Below are positions 33,381-43,168 of a stretch of 64,000 nt of DNA, one piece after another. The notes below the pieces were generated by a model. That model was given only the letters and a program-made list of their open reading frames with translations. It did not search any database and was not told the DNA's origin. This stretch comes from JAHTBL01 sp038532735 (GTDB lineage Bacteria; Pseudomonadota; Alphaproteobacteria; Rhodobacterales; Rhodobacteraceae): NCBI GenBank assembly GCA_038532735.1, contig JBCBAC010000002.1, positions 1 to 64,000 of the forward strand, read 5' to 3'. Each line of letters opens with the position of its first letter. The first letter of the stretch is position 1. The translations under genes and the position numbers were made by a program.

Positions 33381-35440
33381 GCGAGACGCCTCCTCCGGTG
33401 CCGATCGAGCCTGCGCGCCGCTCCTGGGTGGAGCGGGTGTCAGTCGTGTGGGTCGTGCCGATCATCGCGCTGCTGATTGCGCTTGGCGTGGCTTATAGCA
33501 GCTACGCGGATCGCGGGCCGTTGATCGAGATTACGTTTGAGACGGCCGCTGGTGTGAAGGCCAACCAGACTGAACTGCATTACCGCGATGTCGTCGTCGG
33601 GCTGGTCGAAGAGGTCCGCTTTACCGACGATCTGGGTGCCGTGGTTGCGGTTGTGCGGGTCGACAAGGATGTCGCCCCTTTCATCGACAGCTCGGCCCGG
33701 TTCTGGGTCGTCCGGCCAGAGGTGACCACCCAAGGGGTCAGCGGCCTCGATACGGTTCTCAATGGTGTCTATATCGAAGGCTCCTGGGACAATGTCCCCG
33801 ATGAAGAACGACGCAGTTTCGTCGGGCTGACGGATGCACCGTTGATTCGGCCTGGACGACCGGGGCTGGAGTTGGGCCTGCGTGCTGTTGGCGACACAGT
33901 ATTGAATGGCGACACGCCGATCTTTTTCCGCGGGGTCGAAGTGGGGCGCATGGGCACCGCGCGCATCTCCCGCGATGGGGGCTTCACGATTGCGGAGGCG
34001 ATTATCTATGAGCCCTATGATCGGCTGATCTCGGACGCGACGCGGTTCTGGGACAGCTCGGGGTTCACGTTCTCGCTTGGACCTGCGGGGGCAGAACTGG
34101 ATTTCACCTCTCTCGCGTCGCTGGTGGGGGGTGGCGTCACGTTTGACACGTTCATTTCAGGCGGCGCACCTGCGCAGGATGGCGATGTGTTCGACGTCTT
34201 TGCAGAGCGGACCACGGCGCGCGCCAGCGTCTTCAACGTCTCGGATGTGGAGCCGCTCAACATCAACGTCATCTTCGAAGAAAACGTGGCTGGACTGGCT
34301 GTCGGCGCACCGGTGGAGTTGAACGGGTTGCGCATTGGTGAGGTGAGCAATGTGAACGGTCTGGTGGACCGCGCGCGTTTTGGGGACGCGCGGGTGCGGC
34401 TGATCGTGACGCTGTCAATCCAACCAGCGCGTCTGGGTCTGCAAGGCGAAGCGACGGCACAGAACGCGCTCGACTTCCTGACCGGACGTGTGGTGTCGGG
34501 ACTGCGCGCGCGTTTGGCCTCTGCCGGATTGCTGAGCGGGGGTCTGAAAGTCGAATTCGTCATGCTGGAGGATGCCGAATTTGTCATGCTGGATCGGTCT
34601 GCCGAGCCCTTCCCCGTCATGCCGGTAACAGACAGCGAAATCAGTGATGTGACGGTAAGCGCCGAAGGGGCGCTGGAGCGGATCAGTGCACTGCCGGTGG
34701 AAGAGCTGCTGAATTCTGCCATAGATTTCCTGAATGCGGGGACCGCGCTGGTGGCCGATCAGGCCTTGCAGGACACGCCAGAGGAAATTCAGGCGCTGAT
34801 TGGCGACATGCGTGGGCTCGTCGGATCGGAGGCTGCACAAAACGTGCCTGTCTTGATGGAAGCGGCGTTGCAGCGGATCGAAGCTGTTGCGCGTCAGCTT
34901 GAAGAAGACCGCGCCGTCGCACGTGTCTTGGCCGCCGTTGATGCCGCGACTGAGGCCGCAAGCGGCGTGCCCGATCTGGTGGCTGAACTGAACCGGGTCG
35001 CCGCGACAGCGGCAGAGCTGCCTTTGGAAACGCTCGTCACTGAATTGACCGATCTTGTGGATGCCGCTGAGGACGTGATCGACACTGAAGACGCGCGCGC
35101 CCTGCCTGGCGATCTGTCGGCGGCTTTGGCCGAGTTGCAGGCAACGCTCACCGAACTCCGCGAGGGCGGCGCGGTGGCCAATGTCAACGCGGCGATGTCC
35201 TCGGCGCGCCAAGCGGCGGATCAGGTGGCCCTGTCGGCACAAGATCTGCCGCGCCTGTTGCAGCGGATGAATACGGTTCTGTCGCAGGCCAGCACGACGT
35301 TGCAAAGCTATGATGAAAGCTCTCAGCTGAACCGGTCCGCGCGCGAGGCGTTGCGTGACCTGAGCAAGGCAGCGGATGCGGTCTCAAGCCTTGCCCGCGC
35401 GATTGAGCGTAACCCCAACTCCCTTCTGCTAGGACGATAA
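33377..35440 (+). CDS. pqiB: PqiB-type MCE protein
   Basis: The 687-residue protein has an N-terminal span (about 27-45) and three MCE domains between about 50 and 400, then a long helical, alanine- and glutamate-rich tail (430-687). PqiB forms a periplasm-spanning tube that carries lipid between inner and outer membrane. E. coli PqiB has 546 residues, so this one has about 140 extra, mostly coiled-coil. It overlaps the PqiA gene by 4 bases and is followed 3 bases later by the lipoprotein gene. Confidence 0.92.
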   Translation: MSETPPPVPIEPARRSWVERVSVVWVVPIIALLIALGVAYSSYADRGPLIEITFETAAGVKANQTELHYRDVVVGLVEEVRFTDDLGAVVAVVRVDKDVAPFIDSSARFWVVRPEVTTQGVSGLDTVLNGVYIEGSWDNVPDEERRSFVGLTDAPLIRPGRPGLELGLRAVGDTVLNGDTPIFFRGVEVGRMGTARISRDGGFTIAEAIIYEPYDRLISDATRFWDSSGFTFSLGPAGAELDFTSLASLVGGGVTFDTFISGGAPAQDGDVFDVFAERTTARASVFNVSDVEPLNINVIFEENVAGLAVGAPVELNGLRIGEVSNVNGLVDRARFGDARVRLIVTLSIQPARLGLQGEATAQNALDFLTGRVVSGLRARLASAGLLSGGLKVEFVMLEDAEFVMLDRSAEPFPVMPVTDSEISDVTVSAEGALERISALPVEELLNSAIDFLNAGTALVADQALQDTPEEIQALIGDMRGLVGSEAAQNVPVLMEAALQRIEAVARQLEEDRAVARVLAAVDAATEAASGVPDLVAELNRVAATAAELPLETLVTELTDLVDAAEDVIDTEDARALPGDLSAALAELQATLTELREGGAVANVNAAMSSARQAADQVALSAQDLPRLLQRMNTVLSQASTTLQSYDESSQLNRSAREALRDLSKAADAVSSLARAIERNPNSLLLGR

Positions 35441-35443
35441 GAC

Positions 35444-35995
35444 ATGCTGCGGTTTTTGCCCCTTTTCCTGATCCTTGCCGCTTGTTCCGGCACAGCCTTG
35501 CGCTATCCCGTTCCGGTGCCCGAGATCACGGAGACGGTGTCGATCCGGTTTGGCACAGTTGAAGTGCGCGATGTGTCTTTGCCCAGCTATGCGGCGGCGG
35601 AAGAGATCCAGATCCAGCGCGCGGATGGGGCCTTGGTCAGCTCTGCCGATGTGCTGTGGGCGGACGCGCCGGAGCGGGAAGTTTCACTGGCTTTGAGCCG
35701 GAACCTGGCCGCGTTGACAAACGCGCGCGTGGCCAATGAGCCTTGGCCCTTTGACGGCTTTCCTGATGCGCGCGTCGAAGTGCGGATCGAGGATATGCTG
35801 GCGATTGAAAGCGGTGCGTTTCGCCTGACCGGGCAGTATTTCGTGGCGCCCAGCAGCGGGCGTGGTGACCGGTCGGATTACTTCCAGATCGTCATTCCCT
35901 ACGATCCCGAAGGTGGGGTTGCGGCAATCGGCGCGGCTCGGGCCGCAGCGCTCTTACAGCTGTCGGAAACGATTGCGCGGAACGGGTTGCGTTAA
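35444..35995 (+). CDS. pqiC: PqiC-type lipoprotein
   Basis: The 183-residue protein starts with a lipoprotein signal ending in LAACSG (lipobox cysteine at about 14), then the ABC-type auxiliary domain with LPSYAAAEEIQIQRADGAL and SLALSRNLAALT. PqiC is the outer-membrane partner of PqiB. It starts 3 bases after the pqiB stop and is the last gene of the operon. Confidence 0.88.
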   Translation: MLRFLPLFLILAACSGTALRYPVPVPEITETVSIRFGTVEVRDVSLPSYAAAEEIQIQRADGALVSSADVLWADAPEREVSLALSRNLAALTNARVANEPWPFDGFPDARVEVRIEDMLAIESGAFRLTGQYFVAPSSGRGDRSDYFQIVIPYDPEGGVAAIGAARAAALLQLSETIARNGLR

Positions 35996-36007
35996 CGCAG
36001 TGAGCGC

Positions 36008-36715
36008 TCAAATCGCTTTCTGATTGACCCGTTTTGACAGCTCGGCGGCGCTTTCCTTGCGCTCGCTATAGCGGTCGATCAGCACGTCGTTGCGGTCGCG
36101 GGTGAGAAGGGTGAACTTCACCAACTCCTCCATCACGTCGACCATGCGGTCATAGAACGGGGATGGCTTCATGCGCCCGTCTTCGAATTCCAGAAACGCC
36201 TTTGGGACAGAGCTTTGATTGGGGATCGTCAGCATGCGCATCCAGCGGCCCAGAATGCGCAGTTGGTTGACGGTGTTGAAGCTTTGCGAGCCGCCGCAAA
36301 CCTGCATCAGCGCCAGCGTTTTGCCTTGGGTTGGGCGCACCCCACCAAGCGAGAGCGGGATCCAGTCGATCTGCGCTTTCATGATGCCCGTGATCGCGCC
36401 ATGCCGTTCGGGCGATGACCAGACCATGCCCTCGGACCAAGTTGCGAGGTCGCGTAGTTCAGCGACTTTAGGGTGATCGGCTTCCGCATCGTCGGGCAGC
36501 GGCAGGCCGGAGGGGTTGAAGGTCTTCGTCTCAGCGCCGAGGCGCTGCAGGACGCGGGCGGCCTCTTCCGTCATGAGACGGCTATAGGAGGTCGCGCGGA
36601 GCGAGCCGTAGAGCAGCAGAATGCGCGGCGCGTGTGTGTCCCTCGCCGGGCGCAGCAAGGCGTCTTTGTCGATGGGCGCGAAATGCGCTTCGGACAGTTG
36701 GGGCGTCTCGGTCAT
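36008..36715 (-). CDS. arsH: ArsH NADPH-dependent FMN reductase
   Basis: The 235-residue flavoprotein has the FMN loop LLYGSLRATSYSR (51-63) and the SPERHGAITGIMKAQIDWI segment typical of ArsH, which oxidises trivalent organoarsenicals such as methylarsenite. The start at 36715 overlaps the aqpS stop by 4 bases. A longer open frame upstream overlaps aqpS and is not family-like. It is the third gene of arsR-aqpS-arsH. Confidence 0.95.
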   Translation of the reverse strand: MTETPQLSEAHFAPIDKDALLRPARDTHAPRILLLYGSLRATSYSRLMTEEAARVLQRLGAETKTFNPSGLPLPDDAEADHPKVAELRDLATWSEGMVWSSPERHGAITGIMKAQIDWIPLSLGGVRPTQGKTLALMQVCGGSQSFNTVNQLRILGRWMRMLTIPNQSSVPKAFLEFEDGRMKPSPFYDRMVDVMEELVKFTLLTRDRNDVLIDRYSERKESAAELSKRVNQKAI

Positions 36716-37383
36716 TGTGCGTCTTTCGTGTCGCGCAAGAGCCATGTCAGAACGATCACGGCGAGGACCGAGCCGACGATTTGCGCGAGGATAAAGGCTG
36801 GCACATCCATCATGCGGATGCCCGCGAAGGTGTCGGAAAACCCGCGCGCAATGGCAACTGCGGGGTTGGCGAAAGAGGTGGAGGCGGTGAACCAATAGGC
36901 CGCCGTGATATAGAGGCCAACGAGCCACGGCACGGCGTCGCCGCGAAAACGGATGCCCGCAAGGATCGTGCCGACAAGGCCGAAGGTCGCGACAATCTCG
37001 GCGATCCATTGGCCGGTGCCGCTGCGCACTGTGGTGGACATCTGGAAGATCGTCAGATCGAACATCGCGTGGGCCACGAGGCTGCCGACGATCCCACCGG
37101 CAATTTGGGCGATCACGTAAGGCACCAGTTCGGCGATAGGCATCGTCTTGTTGATCACGAAGGCCAGCGACACAGCGGGATTGAAATGCGCGCCGGAGAT
37201 CGGCCCGAGGATCGTGATCAGCACCACAAGGATCGCGCCCGTGGGCAGCGTGTTGCCCAGAAGCGCGAGCGCCACGTCTTCGGTCAAGGCATCGGCCATG
37301 ATACCGGAGCCGACGACGGTGCCGACTAGAAAGGCGGTGCCAAGGAATTCAGCCGTCAAACGGCGCGAGAGCGTGAAGGTCAT
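36712..37383 (-). CDS. aqpS: Aquaglyceroporin-type channel (AqpS)
   Basis: The 223-residue protein has six spans and two NPA boxes, HFNPAVSLAF and FANPAVAIARG. In rhizobia such a channel in an ars operon, AqpS, lets arsenite out down its gradient and replaces the ArsB pump. Its start touches the arsR stop and its end overlaps arsH. The selectivity-filter residues cannot be judged with certainty by eye. Confidence 0.92.
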   Translation of the reverse strand: MTFTLSRRLTAEFLGTAFLVGTVVGSGIMADALTEDVALALLGNTLPTGAILVVLITILGPISGAHFNPAVSLAFVINKTMPIAELVPYVIAQIAGGIVGSLVAHAMFDLTIFQMSTTVRSGTGQWIAEIVATFGLVGTILAGIRFRGDAVPWLVGLYITAAYWFTASTSFANPAVAIARGFSDTFAGIRMMDVPAFILAQIVGSVLAVIVLTWLLRDTKDAQ

Positions 37384-37710
37384 TTAGCAGGCCAATTCAT
37401 CAAGGATGGGTTTGCACAGGGTCGGATTGCCGCCGCAGCAATCTTCCATCAGGAAGGCGAGTAGGCCACGCATACCGTCCAGATCGGCGTGATAACGGAT
37501 CGTGCGCCCTTCGCGGCGATTGCGGATCAGACCGGCCTGCACGAGGATCGTCAGGTTTGCCGACATGGTGTTCTGGCGCACCTCAAGCTGATCGCTAATC
37601 TCGCCCGCGCGCAGGCCGTCCTTGCCTGCTTTGATGAGCAGACGGAAGACATCCAGGCGCAGCGGTTGGCTTAGGGCCGCGAAGGCGGCGGCGGCTTTTA
37701 AATTATCCAT
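37384..37710 (-). CDS. arsR: ArsR-family arsenic-responsive repressor
   Basis: The 108-residue winged-helix protein has the recognition segment EVRQNTMSANLTILVQAGLI and lacks the ELCVCDL helix motif of E. coli ArsR. Its cysteines lie at the C-terminus (EDCCGGNPTLC and the final AC), a type of site known in other ArsR lineages. No Shine-Dalgarno lies before ATG, and a palindrome covers the start, so the message may be leaderless. It is first in the operon. Confidence 0.93.
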   Translation of the reverse strand: MDNLKAAAAFAALSQPLRLDVFRLLIKAGKDGLRAGEISDQLEVRQNTMSANLTILVQAGLIRNRREGRTIRYHADLDGMRGLLAFLMEDCCGGNPTLCKPILDELAC

Positions 37711-37726
37711 ATATCATGAAATATGG
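37707..37726. promoter_or_regulatory. Candidate ArsR operator over the arsR start
   Basis: CCATATATCATGAAATATGG is a 20-bp palindrome with only the A-A pair at positions 7 and 14 unmatched. The arsR ATG (complement of 37708-37710) lies inside it. Confidence 0.75.
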
Positions 37727-37761
37727 AAATGTTTTGCGCCGGTCAATATGAAAACTGCACC

Positions 37762-40700
37762 TCAGTAATCGCGTTCGAAGAAGATGCCGAGGGAGGTGTT
37801 GCTATCTGCTTCGACAGACCCCTTCGCGGTGATGTTCGGAGTCAGGTCGATATTGAGGGAGACCGCAGCACCGCCTGCACCCCCAACGGTAACGTCAGTA
37901 TAAATGTTGTCCGACAGATACTTACCAGCACGCACGGCGGCATTGCCTTCGTCATCCGTGGTCACATCCAGATCGTCCAGATCAAAGGATTGACGCAGGT
38001 TGGAGATAATTCCGGCCCCGCCATTCCCGGCAAGTGTGGCGACGGCATTGGCCAATTGCAGCGCCTGAAAGGCTGAAAGCTGCGAGGCATCGCGACCGAA
38101 GAACACCTGGGCGAGGATCTCATCCTGCGGTGCGTCGGGGGTGGCTTCAAAGCGGACGGTCGGCTCTGCCGCGGGGCCATCAAGGATCACGCTGGCTGTG
38201 CCGGTATTCGTTTCAGTGATGGCGACGAAGCGCAAGAACGGCTCGAACCGGCCCTGAAGCTGGATCGCACCTTCATCAAGCACGAAGCGTTTGGAGAGCA
38301 CATCAAGCCGCCCGCGGATCAGGTCGAACTGCCCGGTGGAGATGATATCGGCGCTGGAGCCGGTCAACCGCAAGGCGCCACCCAGTTCAGCGTCCAGACC
38401 CCGACCGCGCACGAAGATGCGCGCAGGCGCGCGAACTTGGATATCAAGTGGGAAGGCCGGGCCGCCCTCCGTCTCGGCCGTGTGGTCGGGCAGCAAGCCC
38501 GCGCGGTCCAGCGTGCGCATAACGGGGCGCGGCGCGCCTTGATGGGTGATCTCGGGCAAGGCCCCGAAGGTAGAAATACCGGATGCCGGGACTTGCACAA
38601 TCGTCTCACCCACATCGATCTGACCTGCGATCCGCGCGCCACCCGTCAAAGGGCCCGAAACGCTGAGCGCGCCGTTGAGAGTCGTATCGTAGAGCGTCGG
38701 ATCAACGACTTTCATGGCGTTCAAGGCGATGTTCAGATCAGCGGGAAATGGCGCAGACAATGTGATCGGGCCGGAGACACTGACGCTGCCACCTTCGATC
38801 ACATCGGCGTTGACCTGCAGGTTGGCGGTGCCCCCCGATAGCCCGATTTGCGCGTCGATGTCGCCAAAGACGATGCGCAAGGCGGGGGCCACGAAACGTG
38901 CGCCTGTGGTGGTAATCGTGCCCGACACGGCGTTGAGCGCCGGGGCGCCGTTGATCGCCAGATCGAACTGCGCGGTGCCTTGCAGATTGTTTGGGCGCAG
39001 CGCGGGATTGGCCAGACCGAGGGGGGCTGTGCCGTTCACAGAGAGGTTCAGGTTGCCGCCGGGCGCGACCGTGCCGGTCACCGTCGAGTTGGTGCCAGCG
39101 GGACCGTCAAGCGCGGTGTCGATGACCCAGGCATCGCCTTGCTGGCGGGCGGTGCCGTCGATGCTGAGCGGGCCAGGCAGTTCCGCCACGAGGGGCGAGA
39201 CGTCGGGCAAGCGCGCGGTGTAATCGAGGGCGATCCCGGCCTCGGACGCGGTGCCGTCGACAGCAGCAGTCAGGTTGTAGGGACCGGTGCCGTTTGTTGA
39301 GAACGTCCAGCGCCCATCGGTCTGCTGCGCGGTGCCGGAGACGGCCACCGGGCCGTTGATACCGGGCGCTAGGAGGTTGGCATTGCTGAGCCGTGTGTCG
39401 AATGCGAGCTGCGCGCTGTCAGTGGCGAGCACCCCGTTTGCTGAGGCGCTGACCTGCGGGTTGCTGACATTCAGACGGCTGACCTGAAGCCCGTTTGCGT
39501 CGCGCTTGGCAGCGATATCGAGCGCTGTGGTGCCGCGCAGAAGCGTATCGGCTTGATCGATCCCAACGCGTAGATTGTCCCCTTCGCCCGTTAGCGTCAC
39601 GTCGAAAAAGCCACCCAGTGCAGCGCTGCCTTCGGCGGAGAGACGGGCCGCGCCTTCAAGCGGTTGACCCGCGAGTGGGGCGAAGGCGCTTAGGTCTTGC
39701 GCGGTGATGTCGGCGTCGAATGTTGTCTCGAACCCGCTGGAGAGCGCATCAACCACAGCCTCCCCGTCCAGCGCCCATGTCGCGCCTTCAATGGAAAGAT
39801 CAGAAAGCTCTAGCGGACGGCCCTCAAGATAGCTGAGATCAACCGCACCGGTCACATCACGCCCGATTGCGCGGGCGACATCAGGATCGGTTAGCGCAAT
39901 CTCGTTGGCCGAAAAGCGCAGCGCGGCAAGGACTTGGCCAATGGCATTCACGTCGCCTTCCAAAGTACCCCGCGCGCCAAGGCTGATCGTTTCAACCTGA
40001 AGATCTGCCCGTTCGAGGGCCTGCACCTGAATGCCGCCTTGAAATGCGTCGCCTTCGGCAGCGTCAAAGCGCAGGCGTAGATTGGCGCGGTCGATCCGCG
40101 TCTCTTGCCCCGAAAGAGGCAGCAAGACGGGCGTGCCATCCTGATTGGAGATCTGACCATCCAGCCTGAGCAAGGTTGGCCAGGCATCGGCGTTTAGCGC
40201 CGCCTGACCTTGCAGGCTCAGCGCTTGGGTCTGCAGAGCCAGATCGGCCAGATCAAGCGCGCCATCCGGGGCACGTTCGCCGCGCACGACAAGGCGGATA
40301 TCATCGCCAAAGAAGTCGCGATATTGCGGCAGGAAGAGCGCGGTCACATCGCCATTCAGCGCTGCGTCGAAACCCAATGGTGCGGGCTGCCCCTCGACCT
40401 CGGGCGTGCCATCGACAAGGGTCAGGGTGCCGTTCAAGCGGTCGGTGCCATCGGTGGCCAATCCGATATCGGCGGTAAAATCAGACAGCGTGCCATCGCC
40501 TGCAATGCGCAGATCAAGGCTTGGCGTATCGGGCAGGCCCATCAGGCGCGCGGCGATGCCGTCTGCCCCTTCGCTGAGCAGCAAGTCGATCTTAAGCGCG
40601 CGCTCCCCTGCGGTATAGGCGGCGTCCAGCGTTAGCTCCCCTTCCTTGTCATCAAGGCGCGCGGCGTTGAGCTGCGCCGCACCTGAGCCATCGGCGAGCT

Positions 40701-41178
40701 GTGCTGTGCCTTCCAGCGACAGGACAGCAGCCTCGCCCAGAATGGGCGCGCCGAGGCTGGCGCTTGCGATGTCCAGTGTGCCGATCTCGATGGCGACGGG
40801 AAGGTCTGGCAGGGAAAACGGTGTCGCCTCCGGCTCCGGCAGATCACTTTCGACCGGAATGGGCAGGCGCGGCAGGTCGATGCTGGCGGCAGAAAGTTCA
40901 TTCACCTCAATCCGCCCGCGCAGCAAGGCCGAGCGGTTCCAGTCGATGACGACATCAGACAGGGTCAGCCACGTGCCTTCGCGGTCGGAGATGGTGATGC
41001 GCGCGATGGAGGCGGCGCTGCTGAACGCCCCCTCGAACCCTTCGATGCGCACATCGCGGCCCTCGCCGCCGAGCGCGTCTTCGAGCAAGCCCGCAAGATA
41101 GCCACGATCCTTCGCCTCATCCTGCGCATAGGCAGTGATCGGGACCATCAAAAAAAGAAGGAGCAACAGAACGCGCAT
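37762..41178 (-). CDS. tamB: TamB-like translocation and assembly module protein
   Basis: The 1138-residue protein has an N-terminal signal/anchor (LLLLLFLMVPITAYA), a very long beta-rich body of AsmA/TamB type repeats, and the conserved DUF490 C-terminus (DEILAQVFFGRDASQLSAFQ, near 1040) ending in FERDY. TamB spans the periplasm and helps insert outer-membrane proteins or carries phospholipid. It starts at the base where tamA ends, so the two are coupled. The length is near that of other TamBs. Confidence 0.93.
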   Translation of the reverse strand: MRVLLLLLFLMVPITAYAQDEAKDRGYLAGLLEDALGGEGRDVRIEGFEGAFSSAASIARITISDREGTWLTLSDVVIDWNRSALLRGRIEVNELSAASIDLPRLPIPVESDLPEPEATPFSLPDLPVAIEIGTLDIASASLGAPILGEAAVLSLEGTAQLADGSGAAQLNAARLDDKEGELTLDAAYTAGERALKIDLLLSEGADGIAARLMGLPDTPSLDLRIAGDGTLSDFTADIGLATDGTDRLNGTLTLVDGTPEVEGQPAPLGFDAALNGDVTALFLPQYRDFFGDDIRLVVRGERAPDGALDLADLALQTQALSLQGQAALNADAWPTLLRLDGQISNQDGTPVLLPLSGQETRIDRANLRLRFDAAEGDAFQGGIQVQALERADLQVETISLGARGTLEGDVNAIGQVLAALRFSANEIALTDPDVARAIGRDVTGAVDLSYLEGRPLELSDLSIEGATWALDGEAVVDALSSGFETTFDADITAQDLSAFAPLAGQPLEGAARLSAEGSAALGGFFDVTLTGEGDNLRVGIDQADTLLRGTTALDIAAKRDANGLQVSRLNVSNPQVSASANGVLATDSAQLAFDTRLSNANLLAPGINGPVAVSGTAQQTDGRWTFSTNGTGPYNLTAAVDGTASEAGIALDYTARLPDVSPLVAELPGPLSIDGTARQQGDAWVIDTALDGPAGTNSTVTGTVAPGGNLNLSVNGTAPLGLANPALRPNNLQGTAQFDLAINGAPALNAVSGTITTTGARFVAPALRIVFGDIDAQIGLSGGTANLQVNADVIEGGSVSVSGPITLSAPFPADLNIALNAMKVVDPTLYDTTLNGALSVSGPLTGGARIAGQIDVGETIVQVPASGISTFGALPEITHQGAPRPVMRTLDRAGLLPDHTAETEGGPAFPLDIQVRAPARIFVRGRGLDAELGGALRLTGSSADIISTGQFDLIRGRLDVLSKRFVLDEGAIQLQGRFEPFLRFVAITETNTGTASVILDGPAAEPTVRFEATPDAPQDEILAQVFFGRDASQLSAFQALQLANAVATLAGNGGAGIISNLRQSFDLDDLDVTTDDEGNAAVRAGKYLSDNIYTDVTVGGAGGAAVSLNIDLTPNITAKGSVEADSNTSLGIFFERDY

Positions 41179-43004
41179 CAGAATGCCTGCCCAATACCGA
41201 TGTAAATTTCAAAGCCTTCCGGGTCGTCTGGCCCGCTGACCGGCACGGCGATATCAAAGCGGATCGGTCCGATTCCGGTGTCATAGCGCACGCCCGCGCC
41301 TGCCCCTGCATGCCATTCGCCGGAATTGCCGTCAGGAAAGGCCTCCTCGCCGATATAGCCCATGTCGTAGAAGCCCACGACAGAGAGGTTTTCGCCGGTT
41401 TTGACGCGCAATTCGCCGGAGAGGCCCAGAAAGGAGCGCCCGCCGATGGTTGTGTCTTCGTCCAGCTCAACGCCGAGGGACTGGAATTCGTGGCCGCGCA
41501 CCGTGCCACCGCCCCCCGAGAAGAACAGAAAATCCGCCGGGGCCTCTTCAATCTCAGGGCCTACGACGGAGCCAAGCTGACCGCGCAGGGCGACGGTAAC
41601 CGCATCGTCGGTGCCAAAGCTGCGATAGGTGCGCAGATCGAGGGAGGTGCGCAAACCGCTATCGGTGCCGGAGATACCCACGAATGGGGTCAGCGCGAGT
41701 TGGCCGTAGAATCCGGCGGTGGCGTTCAGGCGGTCGTTACGCTCGTCAAAAGTGCCGATGGCCGGAAAGGTCAGGATTGTGTAATCCCGCTCGCCGAGGT
41801 CATCCTCAATCTCAGCGGCTTGATAGCCGATGCCGAGGTTGAACTCGCGCGATTCACCGGCGAAATAGGTGGCCCCGCCTTCCAGCGTGAAGCGGCGGGA
41901 AAAGAGGTTGGGATCGTCGATCTGCTCAAGGCGGATTAGGCCGTAAGCCTCAAGATCCGGCAGGTAGGTCGCGGGGCGCGAGAGGCGCGCGGAGAGGGAG
42001 TAATCGGGGTTCTCATCACCCGAACCGATGCCGCCGATCTCGGCTTCAGCCAGAAAGCGTTCGGCCCCGCCGAAGAAATTGCGGTGCAGCCAGGAGGCGG
42101 AGACACCGAGGCCATCGAGCGACGAAATCTCGGCCCCAAAGCTGAGCCTGCGCGGCGGCTGATCGGTGATCTGCGCCTCGATATCCAGCGTGCCGTCGGG
42201 GTTCGCAGTTTCCGCCTCGCTGAGGGCGGCCACGCGGAATGTGCCCGTGCGGCGCAGGCGCATCTGGGATTTCTCGACCGCATCGGGGTCAAAGACATCG
42301 CCCGTGGGCAGGCCCGCGATTTCGCGAATGCGCTCAGGGCGGACGGCGCTGTCAGAGGTGATGTTCAAACGCCCAAAGCGCAGGCGTGGGCCGGGATCGA
42401 GACGCACATCGACATCCAGAAGGCGTTGCGGATGGCGGGCGGTGATCTGCTGCTGATCCACGGCGGCCTTGGCGTGACCGATCTGGCGCCAGCCTTCGAT
42501 GGCGGCAGCGACCCCGTCCTGCAACGCGGTGACAGAGGCGGTTTGGCCAGAGGCGAATGTCTCTGGCAGTTCGGTGCGGCGCGCCAAGGGGTCGATCCGG
42601 GTCTGGCCCAGCGCAAAGACCGGCCCCGGGGTGACGGTGATGACCGCGCGGTTGATCCGGGGCGGTGCGGCAATCGGTGGAATGGCGGCGGCTTCCCGTC
42701 CGTCGAGCGCGATGGTGATCGCAGGGCCAAAGCGGCCTGCCTCGTAGAGCACCGCGACAAGCCGGGCATAATCAGCTTGCGCGCTGGCCAGCACCTCAAT
42801 CGGAACGGCGGGGTCTTCGGCTTGCGCGGTTTGCACCAGAAGCGACGCATCGCGCAACTTTTGAGTCAAGTCTTCGTCCAGACCGGGCGCGCGCAAGTCA
42901 ACCTCCAGCGCGGCAGCCGCATTGGCGAGCAGTCCGGCGAACACCAGATGCACAAGGCAAGTTTTCAATGGCAAGAGGGACGTCCCCAGAAATCTCAACA
43001 GCAT
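41178..43004 (-). CDS. tamA: TamA outer-membrane Omp85 protein
   Basis: The 608-residue protein has a signal peptide, POTRA domains (about 30-250) and a C-terminal 16-strand barrel with GGGGTVRGHEFQSLG as the conserved Omp85 loop, and ends in GIGQAF with the terminal phenylalanine of the BAM signal. It works with TamB. It is divergent from the phosphodiesterase gene across 204 bases. Confidence 0.94.
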   Translation of the reverse strand: MLLRFLGTSLLPLKTCLVHLVFAGLLANAAAALEVDLRAPGLDEDLTQKLRDASLLVQTAQAEDPAVPIEVLASAQADYARLVAVLYEAGRFGPAITIALDGREAAAIPPIAAPPRINRAVITVTPGPVFALGQTRIDPLARRTELPETFASGQTASVTALQDGVAAAIEGWRQIGHAKAAVDQQQITARHPQRLLDVDVRLDPGPRLRFGRLNITSDSAVRPERIREIAGLPTGDVFDPDAVEKSQMRLRRTGTFRVAALSEAETANPDGTLDIEAQITDQPPRRLSFGAEISSLDGLGVSASWLHRNFFGGAERFLAEAEIGGIGSGDENPDYSLSARLSRPATYLPDLEAYGLIRLEQIDDPNLFSRRFTLEGGATYFAGESREFNLGIGYQAAEIEDDLGERDYTILTFPAIGTFDERNDRLNATAGFYGQLALTPFVGISGTDSGLRTSLDLRTYRSFGTDDAVTVALRGQLGSVVGPEIEEAPADFLFFSGGGGTVRGHEFQSLGVELDEDTTIGGRSFLGLSGELRVKTGENLSVVGFYDMGYIGEEAFPDGNSGEWHAGAGAGVRYDTGIGPIRFDIAVPVSGPDDPEGFEIYIGIGQAF

Positions 43005-43135
43005 TTACGCGTTATCTTAGCCCATGGTTTCGGCAATGTATTGGCCCATTTCCCGCTGTCCGAATGGATCAGCACAAAAGGGCCGTATCTGAGAACGCAG
43101 GAGCTTACAAAAGGTTCACGTCAATCTTTAGAAAG

Positions 43136-43168
43136 CCGTCATGAAAGCGTCACCGGGACGTCATGAAC
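43136..43168 (+). promoter_or_regulatory. Pho box with three 11-bp units
   Basis: CGTCAT, CGTCAC and CGTCAT occur at 43137, 43148 and 43159, exactly 11 bp apart, each followed by a 4-5 base spacer. This is the form of a PhoB box (7-base repeat plus AT-rich 4). A weaker CGTCAA is at 43119. The box ends about 40 bases before the phosphodiesterase start. Confidence 0.8.

Noticed and set aside
43136..43168. The CGTCAT repeats as a short tandem repeat or CRISPR-like array
   Set aside because: Units are only 11 bp with three copies; the spacing and downstream gene fit a Pho box.
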